A stretch of 64,000 nucleotides of DNA from Polytrichum commune (Eukaryota; Streptophyta; Polytrichopsida; Polytrichales; Polytrichaceae). The notes under the pieces are model-generated. The model was not told the origin of the DNA. It searched no databases and saw nothing but the letters and a program-made list of their open reading frames with translations. Where the stretch lies: positions 14,198,001-14,262,000 of the forward strand of contig OX485809.1 in assembly GCA_950295325.1 (NCBI GenBank), in the 5' to 3' direction. This document shows positions 47,316-58,540 of this stretch, one piece after another. Both the position numbers and the translations under genes were made by a program. Each line of letters starts with the position of its first letter. Positions within the stretch are counted from its first letter, which is position 1.

Positions 47316-48535
47316 TAGTGGTCTAAGCGTTGAGGAGATTGGTAGGTTGGTCAAGCATGAAAACAATGAACTTCTAGACAATATTGGGGTTGCGGTCAAG
47401 CTGACACATAAAGATGATACAAGTGAAGGATATGCATGGCACCACTCAAGAGGAGGTTTGGAAAACACCTCCTCACTCTCCTCTAGGGTCTTTTCCTCAA
47501 GCGGCAACAACTAGCTCGCCACTTGCTAGAGAGGATATAAGATTGTGGTTTAGCATCAAGTCAAAGGCTTGTAATACAACAAGTCTTAGGGGTGTTTTTT
47601 GAGGGGGGCAATGTCGGAGAATTGAATTCCTTGATGTCGCCATTTTGTTCTTAATTTGTTGTGACTTACTGGCTTGTTGTGATTAATTAAGTGGTTTCTT
47701 GTTCCTTGGCTACGCCCGACCCCTTGTGGACGATTGTCAAGGCTTCGGCTATGATGGTGACTTTATGATTTACTCTTGTGGGGATCATTCAGCTTAGTTG
47801 GTTAGAGCATTTGGCTTTAACCACAAAGGGGCCACAAGGCCAAATGTTCCACCACTCCTTCTAGGCTTTTAGCGACAAAATTGTTTTTACATATACTTCA
47901 CCAGTTTTATTTTATTTTGTGCCCGAGTAGGAAATTCCCATATTATATGGTACAAATTTTAATGCATTCTAATGCAACATGAAGTGGTATAGTTGATTAT
48001 ATTATAGGAAATTCTCCTAGCTCTTGCATAGATGATAGAAGAGTTCAAAAAAATCTATGCACAAGAATATTTATCAAAATTTGATGGTTCAAATAGCCTT
48101 GAAAACTTAAATATATGGATTTTCTTTAATACAAGTATCCTAAGGAAAACTACCCAACTATTTGGTCCTTATGTTAACATTAATAAAAACATTTTCTAAA
48201 TGAAGATGTTTTATTATACTTTAATTTGGTAGCAAACTTTGGAAGGGGTTGATGTGTATGTTTTGAACTCTAGCATCCCTAGTACGCATTGTACTCTACT
48301 TAAAAAGTAATCAACACTACAAAATTACCAAGGTTTTGTTATTACTAAAACATGAAGAAAACTTCTTGAAACTTTTACTTTTATATAATTTACTTTTGGG
48401 ATGAGCAAACCCAACATGTATAATGAGTTTTATTGCCAAGGACACTTGCGTGTATTATGTGAGACTCAATTGTCTACCCAGGATTTAGTGTCTCCAATAA
48501 TTTGATAAGTATATGTCTTCCCACCACAAACCTAG
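47316..48535. other. mostly gene-free stretch with a tRNA-like segment
   Basis: No protein gene. At about 47785-47860 the text AGCTTAGTTGGTTAGAGC followed about 45 bases later by ATGTTCCACC resembles tRNA A and B boxes. It is a possible tRNA-derived SINE head or tRNA pseudogene, as no cloverleaf closes. Confidence 0.35.
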
Positions 48536-48607
48536 GCGTCCGTAGTCCAACGGTTAGGATAATTGCCTTCCAAGCAATAGACCCGGGTTCGACTCCTGGC
48601 GGACGCA
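48536..48607 (+). tRNA. tRNA-Gly(UCC)
   Basis: A complete 72-nt cloverleaf without an intron. The acceptor stem GCGTCCG/CGGACGC is perfect and the D arm is GTCC/GGAT. The anticodon stem ATTGC/GCAAT encloses CTTCCAA with anticodon TCC at 48569-48571. The T arm CCGGG-TTCGACT-CCTGG has one G-U pair, and the discriminator is A. A box and B box (GGTTCGACTCC) are intact, so it should be transcribed by RNA polymerase III and decode GGA codons. A run of six A follows 20 nt downstream, but a T-run terminator is not close. Confidence 0.95.
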
Positions 48608-48645
48608 TGAAACCAAGGATTCCATTAAAAAAACATGTTAAACAA

Positions 48646-48720
48646 ATTGGAATAGCTCAATTGGTTAGAGTGAGTGATTTTTTTTTAACCCTAAGATTGG
48701 AGGTTCAACCCCTCATTTGT
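48646..48720 (+). pseudogene. tRNA-like pseudogene or SINE head
   Basis: TAGCTCAATTGGTTAGAGT (A-box-like) and GGAGGTTCAACCCCTC (B-box-like) are spaced as in a tRNA and lie 40 nt after the tRNA-Gly. The anticodon arm is replaced by a T run and the acceptor stem does not pair. Confidence 0.45.
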
Positions 48721-48894
48721 TGTGGCATAATATTTTTTATAGTTAGTTCAACAATTTTGCTTGTCAGTTTTAAAATATGTTTGCATCAAGGGATTGAATG
48801 GATGACATAGCTTGTCACTGCACCAATTGCTCAAGATCTTCATCTTCTTTATTTTTCAATTTGAAACTTAAGTTAAAGTATGCAGGTGTTATTT

Positions 48895-49250
48895 GATTAC
48901 TTTGCTTAATCGGATCCCTATATTTGATTGGTATGTGTTTCGGTGTGGATTAAAGAGCAGACATCATAAAGACATTTGTTTAAAAGAGATTGGACTGCGT
49001 CTTCAAATATTACTAACTACTCTACACTCAATAGTGAACACAATTGGGAGGACCTATGTATCTATTTAAGATATGCATGCACTTCCAATAACCATAATTA
49101 AATTGGGGGAGATCAAATTTTCAATCCAATTATTGTAGACATTTAATCGTGGATTTGCTAACACAACACAAGTTTGTTGTGTAAATCTAATTTGTAGAAG
49201 TTGGAAAACATGAAAAACAAACCAAATAACACCCACATACCTTATGGTGA
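48895..49250 (+). repeat. dispersed repeat family S, copy 2
   Basis: Same ordered phrases as 25475-25830: CCTATATTTGATTGGTATGT, GAGATTGGACTGCGTCTTCA, GAACACAATTGGGAGG, CACTTCCAATAACCATAA and AATAACACCCACATACCTTA. Related text continues at 49440-49560 and in the repeats at 61.9-62.5 kb. Confidence 0.7.
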
Positions 49251-49954
49251 GGAAAATAGACTTCAATCAATTTACCTTTAGTTCCAATAATGGACTGCCC
49301 TTAAGAATATCTCATAAGGTAAGTGGCCCTATTTTGTACACTAATGATGAACTCCACATGCAATTTTGACCATTGCACCAAATCCATAATTGTCTCATGC
49401 AGTTAGCAATTGTGAATTGCATAAATTATCATGCCAAGTTTCAGAAGCCTTCTCCACTTCTTTTAAGACCTACATCTTGGTGTCCAGTCTTAACAACTTG
49501 AAACCTTGCCTTGTGCCACTCAAATATAGGAGACCAATTGAGAAGAGTGACCACATAAGGTTCACATACATTGAATGCTTAGAGAAATAAATGTTATACA
49601 AGTGCAATGCACATTGGAAAGATGAGGAACATTTTTACGATGTCGAATGGTTGGCCTTGGAAGGTTTAGGTGCACTAACCAGTTTATGTAAGGGCCACTC
49701 CAATGAACGGGGAGTGTTGGTAGTTAGTTACGAGCTAGCCGGTTGATTTTGAGAATTTCCGAATGAAATAGAAATGTTTAAGAAGGGGTTCTAGAAGAAA
49801 AATCAAGGTTTTCGAAAATGGGCTGATTAGAAGAAAAAAATGCCAACATTTAGGCAAGCTACCCTACGAGTATTTACGGCAAATTACCGATTGAAGGGCA
49901 TTTTTCACGACGCGCAGCCGACCGGACATATATTTTTTAGGAAAAAAATTTAAT
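49251..49954. other. gene-free stretch
   Basis: No supported gene. The right part may be the decayed body of the hAT transposase whose C-terminus follows, but I cannot align it. Confidence 0.35.
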
Positions 49955-49959
49955 ACTAT

Positions 49960-50238
49960 GCAGGCATGGTACCCCAACCTCCTCATTCTTGCAGAGTTAG
50001 CTCATGTGCAATTTCTACAGTGATGTGTGAGCGTGCTTTTAGTGTGCAGAATTTGATCAAGACTAAAGTTAGAAACATGTTGGGCAATAAGAATCTCAAG
50101 GGAATGCTGCGAATTGCCTTGGAAGGGTCGAATGAAGGGATACATGACATTATCAGTGACCACGTCAGTGACGATGTCCCACTTTGGAAGAATGACAGTG
50201 AGTATTTTTTTTGTATGCTAATCCCTCTTCTTATTTGA
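49960..50238 (+). pseudogene. hAT transposase C-terminal dimerisation fragment
   Basis: WYPNLLILAELAHV is read in one frame at about 49968-50010. After a one-base shift it continues as CAISTVMCERAFSVQNLIKT, then KVRNMLGNKNLKGMLRIALE, then DDVPLWKNDSEY. The STxxCERxFSxQNxIKT signature with L-x-x-M/L-R-I-x-x-E-G is the hAT C-terminal dimerisation domain. The rest of the transposase is not recognisable upstream, so this is a remnant, though the second frame is intact to its stop at 50238. Confidence 0.8.
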
Positions 50239-52167
50239 AGTCTCCTAATACACCGAGTGTAAGTGATGTGTCTTGTTCATTTGGGGCAATTGATACTAAC
50301 GGCAATGATACATAGATTTCGTGACTTTCAATACTAACCAGCCTCCAGAAAATACTTGGATCCTTTGTGGATCTTGTATTATCTAAAGGCTACATCCTTG
50401 GCCCTAAGATGGCAGGGGCTTTGCTAGGTTCAACTCCTCCTAAGGATATTATTTAAACCAAAAAATAAATAAAGAGTGAATACCAACATTCTTTAACCCT
50501 AACAACTTGGGGAAAGAAAAAAGAAAAAAGAAAAAAAGAATGAATGAATGACAATGAAACTTAAAAGAAAAAAATGGGGAGGGAATAAACATCCACCACC
50601 AAAATACAAAACCGGCCCCATTTTCGACATTTAAGAAACTGGATAAATAAAAAAAGAAATATCAACATTAAAAAATGGAGGATATGAACCAATAGAATTT
50701 GCACTCTCTAGGCCCACTTCCGGGTAAAATTTGAAAAATCCGAGCCACCTCCTAGAAGCTAGGAAATTATCCGATTTCTCTTTCCCGGACTCTGGGCCAC
50801 TCACCCATTATTCCAGTAGCACAAACTTAAATGTTGGCCCAATGTTGGGGGTTCTCGTGTCATAAGAAGCGGTACTCCTTGCCCATCATTTCTACCATGA
50901 TCACCCACTATTGAAAAGATCTACATAATAAAGCACTCCCAAAGGTGGGTTGTACCTTGTTATCACCATGTCGGATACTCTAACACCATAAATTGTTTGA
51001 GAGACATAGGAACACTTTCCCATCACTTTGACCACATTAGAGAAGTTTGAATTGTGTACCCCTCACTTCATGTTTGAACGCTAATGGTGGAGTGAAATGG
51101 GTGAGCATGAGGGGACATGGAGTGAAGCTAAGACATGAGGATGAGCAAGTCCTATACCCAAGTTTTTTAGACCTACCCATGATTTTGAATACCAAAAATT
51201 GCATGTATAAATTTTTTTTTTGTTCATGGTTGCTAAATTGTTTTTGGTGGGCACCTCCACCTGTGGATCCTTGGGCCCCTATAATCAAGGGTCAAAACCC
51301 TATAACCCTTATAGCCGAGGGGTCTGACATGAGCATGCTCATGTTAGGGCACTCATGAAATAATAACCCCTGGGGACATGGAGATGTACCCTTATTTGTT
51401 GCAATTGCTTGCATCCAAAGTCCAGGCTCCACCAGCTATCAATTGGACACCACCACTATAAACAACCATTAACTTGGACTCCTAGTATGAAGGGCCAAAT
51501 CTTGTGTATAAAAGTAGCCCTAATTTCCACTACGGGGTTTATGGTATCCATTGTCACGTGCATAATAATGTCACTTACCCTATTTAAGGTGTATCTTAGG
51601 TTACACTAATGATCAACAACTTCACCATCTATGTCGCCTCATGACACTTGGCGTACAACTACGCATACTAATATATTGGCATGAGTATATTCAATAGTGT
51701 TATGACGTGTATGTCTACGTTCCACAATGGTCTAAAAAGTTGTCTAAAGTGTACACAAATGACACTTGGCAATAGTATGCTCAATGAATATCTACCCATT
51801 GCATACTAAATTTAAACACATGATATCAAAATTGTCATTAGTGTGCTCAATAATATTTTCCAATGGAATACTAAATTTAAACACATGACACTTGCCATTA
51901 GTATGCACATTAATATCTTCCCCTTGCATACTAAAACACAAAACTATCATCTCAAGTATCCCAATGTGCTACATTAAATGTCATAATGTGAATCTTTTAT
52001 TGCTCAAAAAGGTACTTATGTTAAGAAATAATATCATGTTGGCAATTAGCAGACGTGACATTTTTGAGACTTGTAGGCATCCAATTTAGGCCCTTCACAA
52101 ATAGTGTACGTGATACTAAATCCCACAAACACTACACCGATAAACGCGGAGAACTGACCCGTAGTTA
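50239..52167. other. gene-free stretch
   Basis: A-rich low-complexity segment at 50505-50570. Overlapping frames at 51037-51358 on both strands match nothing recognised. At 51640-51910 phrases such as CATGACACTTGGCATTAGTA and CAATATCTTCCCATTGCATA repeat three times, a short degenerate tandem repeat. Confidence 0.4.
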
Positions 52168-52370
52168 AGGATGAACCAATTGAGTTTGAGAAATAACCAG
52201 TTAAAGGTCAAGACTTCAGGACGCTTACCATCATTTTTAGAGGAATCTATAGAATATACCTTAAATTAATAAAAGAGAAACCAAAAGATGACAACATGTA
52301 ACCGGTTGGACTTGGAAACACTCGGATTTTGACCGACTATGCCCAGAAATCTCCCCAGACACTGCAGTCC
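52168..52370 (+). repeat. dispersed repeat family R, copy 2
   Basis: GATGAACCAATTGAGTTTGA, GTCAAGACTTCAGGAC, AAAAGATGACAACATGTAAC, CGGTTGGACTTGGAAACACT and TTGACCGACTATGCCC parallel the copies at 27399 and 58541. Confidence 0.7.
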
Positions 52371-53408
52371 ACTCACTGCTTGTGGGCATGTGTGCTGGTT
52401 TCGGCCATGCTTCCGGTCCCATGCACAGATCACACGGAAGTTAACTCCATGTGTGTTCCCAGACTTCAACTCCTGTGCAAGGGACCTTTTTAACAATTTA
52501 CAAATGAAGTTACAAGGCGTGGACTGCAGGGTACACAAGGAGATTCAGTTAATTTCTTGGGTGAAGACAGAATCACACATACTAAATTTTATCTCATTGA
52601 TAGCAGTCAGCTGACGAGTCGGACCGTGACCCTCAGGTTTCCAAAGCTGTTTGAGCAGTTGCAGCATGTAACAGAAAAAATAACTTAGAAGTCCGGGCTT
52701 GAAATCTCAAACAACTGATCATATATATCTTGTTACAGCCGCTCATGTGCCAAATCAACCACGGCAAGAACCAGGCTTGCAAGAACCAGGTTTTTAAGTA
52801 CTTACTGCACTCGGTTCCTTATGGTATCCGTGCTATAAAATCGTCATAAATAGTCGGCAACTTATTGGCATATTGTGTGTATGCCAATTAGGCAGAGGGA
52901 TTGCCAAAGATTTAGGGTTTGTGCAGTGGTCCTTTCTAACCGTCAGCAGCGAGCGAGAAATGGGTCAGTGCAAATTTATCCAAGTACCTTATTTGTGAGT
53001 AATTAGCGGCAAATAGGACAGGGGCTCAGGCATCATGCACAGAGAGCTATATAAATTTTACCAAGGAACTTACATATCCCTGAGCTGATTACTTTAAGTT
53101 CCTACTGATCACCATGATGATGTTGCATATGAGCCAAGGTTGTGATGGCATCCATTATTAAAAGCCTGGTTTTAGAGTTATAAAACCAGGTTATCTATCC
53201 ACCAAGATAGTTCCAGAGGTCACATGCTTCTGCTGATAAACAAGCTTAGAAAGGCCAGCTCTTTTAAGTACAAGTGCACTTTGGAAACTGACAAACTGCA
53301 GTGCCACAGCTGAAACATCACAATTTCCATCAAGTGATACCCAGCTATAACACCTAGCCTTAGCCTCTCTGCCAATGCCAGCAAACTCATATTAGGACTG
53401 GTTGTAGT
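52371..53408. other. gene-free stretch
   Basis: GC somewhat higher than average. Paired + and - frames (52266-52614) are uninformative. A small perfect hairpin (AACCTGG/CCAGGTT type) lies at about 53165-53196. No gene is supported. Confidence 0.4.
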
Positions 53409-53410
53409 AC

Positions 53411-53620
53411 ACTAAACATGATATTTAGTGTCACTTCCTATTTGGATTTACATAGTGCTATCCTTTTTACTATTGATGTCAATTTTTACCAAGTAAAGTT
53501 GTTATTGTTCTATAATGTTCAAACAACCAATTTAACATTTATTGGTAGAATGCAAGATATACAGTAAATAGATATAGCATAGCATGATTCCAAATAGTAA
53601 GTGACACTAAAAATAATATT
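53411..53620. mobile_element. TA-target MITE, subfamily A, copy 3
   Basis: TA-CACTAAACATGATATTTAG-TGTCACTTCC at the left; the right end GTGACACTAAAAATAATATT is eroded. The interior ATTTTTACCAAGTAAAGTTG is the reverse complement of the interior in copies 1 and 2, so this copy is internally inverted relative to them. Confidence 0.7.
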
Positions 53621-53939
53621 ATGCCCAAAACCAACACAAGTCACTTAATACCAACATTAGGCATGTGCCATGGTCATACATTTGAGGGCTTCAAATGTAG
53701 GATTGTGGTAGATAGTGTAAGATTAAATTTAGTGCTGGGTTTTGTGGGTACATCTGCCTTGTGCTACAATATTGAGACAATTGCTACCTACTCCGACTTT
53801 GACTTGACAAGAGGGATGGGATTCTTCATTCACATGTGCCTCCAGGGCAGTCCTCACACGACCCACTTGTGGTAAGTCTTCAGAGTTGGCTAAGCATAAT
53901 GACAAATAAGGTTCTTTGAACATGGTATAACTACACTAA

Positions 53940-54480
53940 AAGGACTTAAAACAGTTTAGTTTGCAGCAATCCAAAAGCGTCTTGGTAACCATGCCGCTAT
54001 TGACTACAAAGATTCCAGCATAAGTACACTTGCACAACGCAGACTCCAGAGCAATTCCTAATCCTGTGTGTAAGTCTCCCAATTTTAATAAGGATATTCG
54101 GATCATTGCTGCACATCAAAATGCAACCTGCAGTGAAAAGCCTTGATCATATTTTTACAGAATACTACCAGTTGAAGTCCCTCAATTATGGGACACACTA
54201 ACAAGACTTAAAACACTGGAGTTTGCAGCACACCAAAGTTAGGATTTTGATAACCATACCTCTCTGTTGACTACATAGGTTGCACCATTGAGTTGACGTG
54301 GAATACCCTAGCATAACATAAACTATTCCCTGTTGATAAACCTACGTGTTAAGTCCTAATTCTTCCAATGGAGAAACTTCAGAACAATGGTGCACATCAA
54401 AATGCAAACTCCAATGAAAAAGGCTAGGTAATATTGTTACAACACTCTTCCATGCTTCCGAATCAGAAACCCCGTTTCAA
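53940..54480. repeat. ~265-280-bp tandem duplication 3' of the MIZ1-like gene
   Basis: GACTTAAAACAGTTTAGTTT and GCACATCAAAATGCAACCTG at 53944 and 54107 recur as GACTTAAAACACTGGAGTTT at 54205 and GCACATCAAAATGCAAACTC at 54391. The segments between also correspond (GATTTTGATAACCATACC). Confidence 0.65.
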
Positions 54481-54917
54481 TATACAAGACAAATACAAGA
54501 GTGCTGCAGAACTAAAAAAATCTTGGAACGTATCCAGAGCAGCTTCTGTGCCAAACAAGAAGTTCGGAAGCACCACAGAATTTCGGAACCATTCTGGGGT
54601 GCTGGTGAAAGCATCCTAATCTGCAGCAGGATAGGGTGTTGCACATAAAACGCAACACCAAAATTGGGCAAGTTGCACTAGAGTAAAAAAATTCGGATAG
54701 GATCCACCGAATTGGTCTAAATGTGGAGCACCTTTGGGCAATGATGATGAGAGACCTAAAATCCTAGTGTATTGTGTTGTTATTGCCCAATACTTCTCCG
54801 AGTGAGATTAATGAATAAGCAAAGCCGGGAAGAGGGCATCAATCTTGTCTTGCTGCTGAAAGTATCTACTGTACACTCATCAAAGTCTTGAAAGTATCTA
54901 TCTGAGTCTTCCAGTCA
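54481..54917. other. 3' flank of the MIZ1-like gene
   Basis: No gene on either strand. It contains the probable 3' UTR of the - strand gene; the poly(A) site is not determined. Confidence 0.4.
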
Positions 54918-56333
54918 TCATGCTCGCATCAAGTAGATACTCAATTCAGGTCCTTCACTGCCATCAGGGTTCATCATGTAGAATGACTCTGAATCCACCG
55001 AAGCAATCACCCGCTCAAACCGCGCCCTCATGTACATGAGCTCCCCCTCGAATCCCTCATTCGCCATGGGCAACACACCAGCTCCCATGGACACAGCTTG
55101 CACTAGAGTCAGAATGTGCCGATCAATCTCGGTGCAGTCCCTTCGAGTTGCATACCCTGTCTTCCGGCCATTGCAAAACATTGTCCAGGTGGATTCTTGG
55201 AGGAGGAGTTTTCCTTCGCCTGCAGTTTTCTCGCATTCCAGTGCAATTCTCACCAGCCCGGAAGCCATTTCCTTTACAAGAGAGCTCGTTTGGGTTGCAA
55301 GCTCCAGGATGAAGAGAGGAAAACACTTCGGGTCGTCTTGAATTGCCAGAAACACATGACCTTTTCTTTGACCATACAATGTACCTGTGTTCATAACAAG
55401 AGTCATCATGCCCAAAAGTCAGAAACACAGGTCCATCTCATCTCCGTGGTATTGAATGACCGATATGCATTTTCCTATAATTTTGTCACATCATTGCCAC
55501 TCCAGCTCCAATGCTTTCTCAACTGTAAACTGGTTAACCTACAAAGAACTATTTTTGTTCTCTAGTGTATTCTTTCGGTTACTAACTAAAGGCATGTATG
55601 AAGAACAGGAACCATTCCTAAGTATGTGAAAGAACATCTCGTTTTTAACACTTTCAGCTGACACCTTTCTCTGTTGTTTCTTTAAAATATAGGCATATGT
55701 GAGTCTTCCCAAACCGAACAGGAACCACTCCTAAGAATATGAAGGAACACTTCCTTGATAACTCGTTCCAATAACAATTTTCTCTGTTGTTTCTTTGAAT
55801 TGCTAAAGACATTTGTGAGTGTTACCAAACTGAACAGGAACCACTCCTAGGAAAGTGCAGGAACATTCCATAGATAACTCGTTCCAGTAACACATGCCAC
55901 AACATACTCATGGACAAGCACGGCAATGACTCACTCTGTGCATTAACCACCCAATTTCTAAAACCCTCCTGAGTTGCTTGAGGCTTTTCACTGTACACCA
56001 GAGGATGCAGTGGTAGCATCTCGACATCCTTCAGGAAATTCTTCCAGAAGGTTCAGAGAATCGTAAGACAATTTAGAACTTGCGAATGCGGCATGCAGAT
56101 GTGAGAAAGTTGGCCTCACCTATAACGCAATGGCCTTGTTGGGGATGGTTGTCGTGTGAGTCTCCTCCTCGGCAGACAGAGAGAGGCAGAGGTAGGAATT
56201 GGAGAAATGAGCGAAGGACAGTGGATATTTTGTGCTGCTTCGGCAACTTCTTGTCCTGCACCAGCATCGACTTCCCGTTCACGCTGCTTGTCGCCTTTCT
56301 GCTATCCACAAAGCTTAACCTCGAGGCGCCCAT
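54918..56333 (-). CDS. MIZU-KUSSEI1-like protein (DUF617), two coding exons
   Basis: Member of the plant MIZ1/DUF617 family. Arabidopsis MIZ1 is needed for root hydrotropism and associates with the ER. Exon 1 is 56333-56120 and exon 2 is 55384-54918. The 735-bp phase-1 intron (55385-56119) has donor ATAG|GTGAGG and acceptor AACACAG, and joining restores the family motif as I-GTLYG. The 226-residue protein has a variable basic N-terminus with TVLRSFLQFLPLPL (38-51). Then follow GTLYGQRKGHV (72-82), ELATQTSSLVKEMASGLVRI (99-118), CNGRKTGY (142-149), RRDCT (151-155), QAVSMGAGVLP (166-176), GELMYMRARFERV (185-197) and FYMMNPDG (206-213), ending PELSIYLMRA. All hallmark blocks are present. Many angiosperm members are intronless, so the intron inside GTLYG is notable. 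The exon 1 start is the first ATG in frame. Confidence 0.93.
55595..55890. repeat. ~115-bp tandem repeat inside the MIZ1-like intron
   Basis: GAACAGGAACCAYTCCTA at 55603, 55716 and 55832 starts three units. Each continues with AGGAACAYTYC, GATAACTCGTTCC and, in the first two, TTCTCTGTTGTTTCTTT. Units are diverged. They lie wholly within the intron. Confidence 0.8.
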
Positions 56334-56654
56334 TTGTGTAACTTTCTCCGACCAACTACTTCAATAGCGACGTCTACAGAAAAAAAGTAAAATGCTGCGC
56401 GAAGAGAAAACCAATCCACTCGAAAGATACTGACTGCAGAGTTGCGTCTGGGGTATGTGGGTGTTGTGACTCGCTGGAAATAAAAAAAGTGTTCACCGCT
56501 GGTAACACCTGCCAAGATTTCGGGCTACCCAACTGTTTCGTCTTGCACAAGCAGTACGCAACGCCCCTAGTCTGCTGGGGGAAATCATCATGTTGAATCC
56601 TTGGGCACCACGACGTCGCACACAAGCTGGAGCGCCGCAGTCCACTGCCGCCTG

Positions 56655-56695
56655 TAAAGAAATATATATTTACGCACACATATAAAAACCCGACG
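56655..56695 (-). promoter_or_regulatory. possible core promoter of the MIZ1-like gene
   Basis: On the - strand TTTTTATATGTGTGCG and AAATATATATTTC lie about 330-360 bp before the start codon and could act as TATA elements. That would give a leader of about 300 nt. Sequence from here to 57200 is less AT-rich and carries no ORF of known family. Confidence 0.3.
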
Positions 56696-57489
56696 ACGAT
56701 GATGATGATGGACCACCGGCGTGCAAATTAATTTGGGATTTTCGGGCGCAAGAGTTGGAACTCGCCAAAACGGAGGATCGGTGACAAAGAGTTGGCAGTT
56801 CCTTCTTCTGGAAACTTCCCTCACTGCAAGCAGGCCTCGAGTGGCAATGTCCCCAACAATCTGAAGAGTTGTTTACAGTAGGCAATTCTCCTCTTTCGCA
56901 GTTACACCCCCTAACAAATCTCGTGCGCTCCTCGAAGGCAAAAAGAACCAAAAAAAAATAACAAACGCAACCTTTACGCACTACTCTACATTACATTCGA
57001 CAATGCACTAAGACCCCAGAACGACAACAACCAAAAATAAATAAAGACAAAGCTACCTCCAAGGCACGACGCCTCCAAAAAGCACACGTCGCGACCGACG
57101 AGCTAACCACTCCAACCGAAGAAACCAATGCAAACACAAATGCGGTGCTCGGGGAGCTACTTACAAGCCATGCGCATCCCACGAACCCACCAACTCACCT
57201 AACCGACACATAGCCACAAAACAAAACACCCACACACACACACAAAAAAAAAACCGCAATTGTACCACCAACCACAACCACCCAAGCCCAACAATTGCGC
57301 AAACTCGACCCCTACCCAAACCCAACTCAAACCCAAACCAAAACCTACTCCCACCAAACCAAAAAAAAAACTCACCAATTCAACTCCCCACTACCACAAG
57401 CACGTGTACATCATTCGCACAACCAGCTCCCGAATTATTAACTTACACCAGCTTCAGTACCCCCCTGGGCAAAGTTAAGCTAACGCTCA
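56696..57489. other. upstream flank of the MIZ1-like gene
   Basis: Short frames on the - strand are uninformative. From 57230 the + strand is strongly C/A-rich (CA run at 57231-57245, then CCCAAACCCAACTCAAACCC-type sequence to about 57380), a low-complexity purine/pyrimidine-asymmetric tract. Confidence 0.45.
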
Positions 57490-58272
57490 CTTTTTCTTCT
57501 TCTCTCCTCGGGCTCCTCCTCGCGAGGTTTCCAACAGCAGGCACGTCTCTAAGTTAGTGGTGCTAAACTCTACCTACTCGAGCACAACCCTTGAGCCGAC
57601 CAGAGCAAAGCGACAACAAGTTAGCAGGAACAGACAGACAGACAGACGGACAGACGGGCAGACTAGCAGTGTAGAGAGAGACACAACAGACAGAGAGCGC
57701 GAGACTGATCTTGGCCCTCACGTCAAGCTTGATCAACCTCTCTCTTTCAGTGTTCTAGTGGTTAAGTTACTGGTGGTGACGATCGTGATCGTCCTGCTAG
57801 CAGGCCAGGTAAGTTAGCGAGCGGCCGGGCCTCCAGTTGCCTGTGATCTCTCCCTCTCTTTCTGACGCTGGGGGACAAGTGTGAGCTGGTGTCCCGGTAA
57901 GCAAGTTTTGGCAGACTAGTGTGGCTAGAACCCTGCGACCGATGTGGGGCCGGCAATCAAGAGGCAGGCGACAAATGGCCAGGCGACTCAACAACAGGCG
58001 CGGGCCTACCAGGCTACCCTCCGATCAGTACTGCAAATCCTGACTCGCGAGGACTGTCCTGTGGCCATTGGATGATCGACGCAGCGACTCTGGCTTCGTC
58101 GTAACTTAGCCCAGGGAGCACGTACTCTAGCTGCGGAGGAGGAGGAGTCGTCTAGCAAGCAGGCTGCTCTAGACTGCATCAGTGGGTTGAAGCCCATTAT
58201 ACTATACTGTGTCTATCTACATCTACCCTTCTAGCTAGCCTAGTCCCGGCCTACCTTCTGAAACCTAACGGA
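57490..58272. other. GC-richer island without a recognised gene
   Basis: Composition shifts to near-balanced GC. It contains a GACA/GACG tetranucleotide run at 57628-57662, a good 5' splice donor CAG|GTAAGT at about 57807-57815 and restriction-site-like clusters. Frames on both strands are short and overlap. It may be an untranslated transcribed region or sequence of different origin; I cannot assign it. Confidence 0.35.
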
Positions 58273-58540
58273 TTGCAAATCTGGCACGGTGCTAAGTACC
58301 ACTTTCTAACAACAACATTCATACTACTCCATCTGTATTCATACTTTGAATCAATTCATACACACCTTAACTTAATCAATCCACACAGCCGCCTCTTACT
58401 GCTTAAGTTACACTGCTCTCTGATCGATGAGTCTCATAAGATTAGATTACCAGTAGGTAGGTATCAGTTACACATGAACTCCTACTATGTAGACGGGGCT
58501 ATCCAGCGCAGCCAAGCGTTCAACCGACCGTCACTTACCG

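Noticed and set aside
55116-55565. 149-codon + strand frame over MIZ1-like exon 2
   Set aside because: Antisense shadow of a clearly conserved DUF617 exon.
57557-57817. 86-codon frame over the GACA repeat
   Set aside because: Largely the translation of a tetranucleotide repeat (RQTDRRTDGQT).
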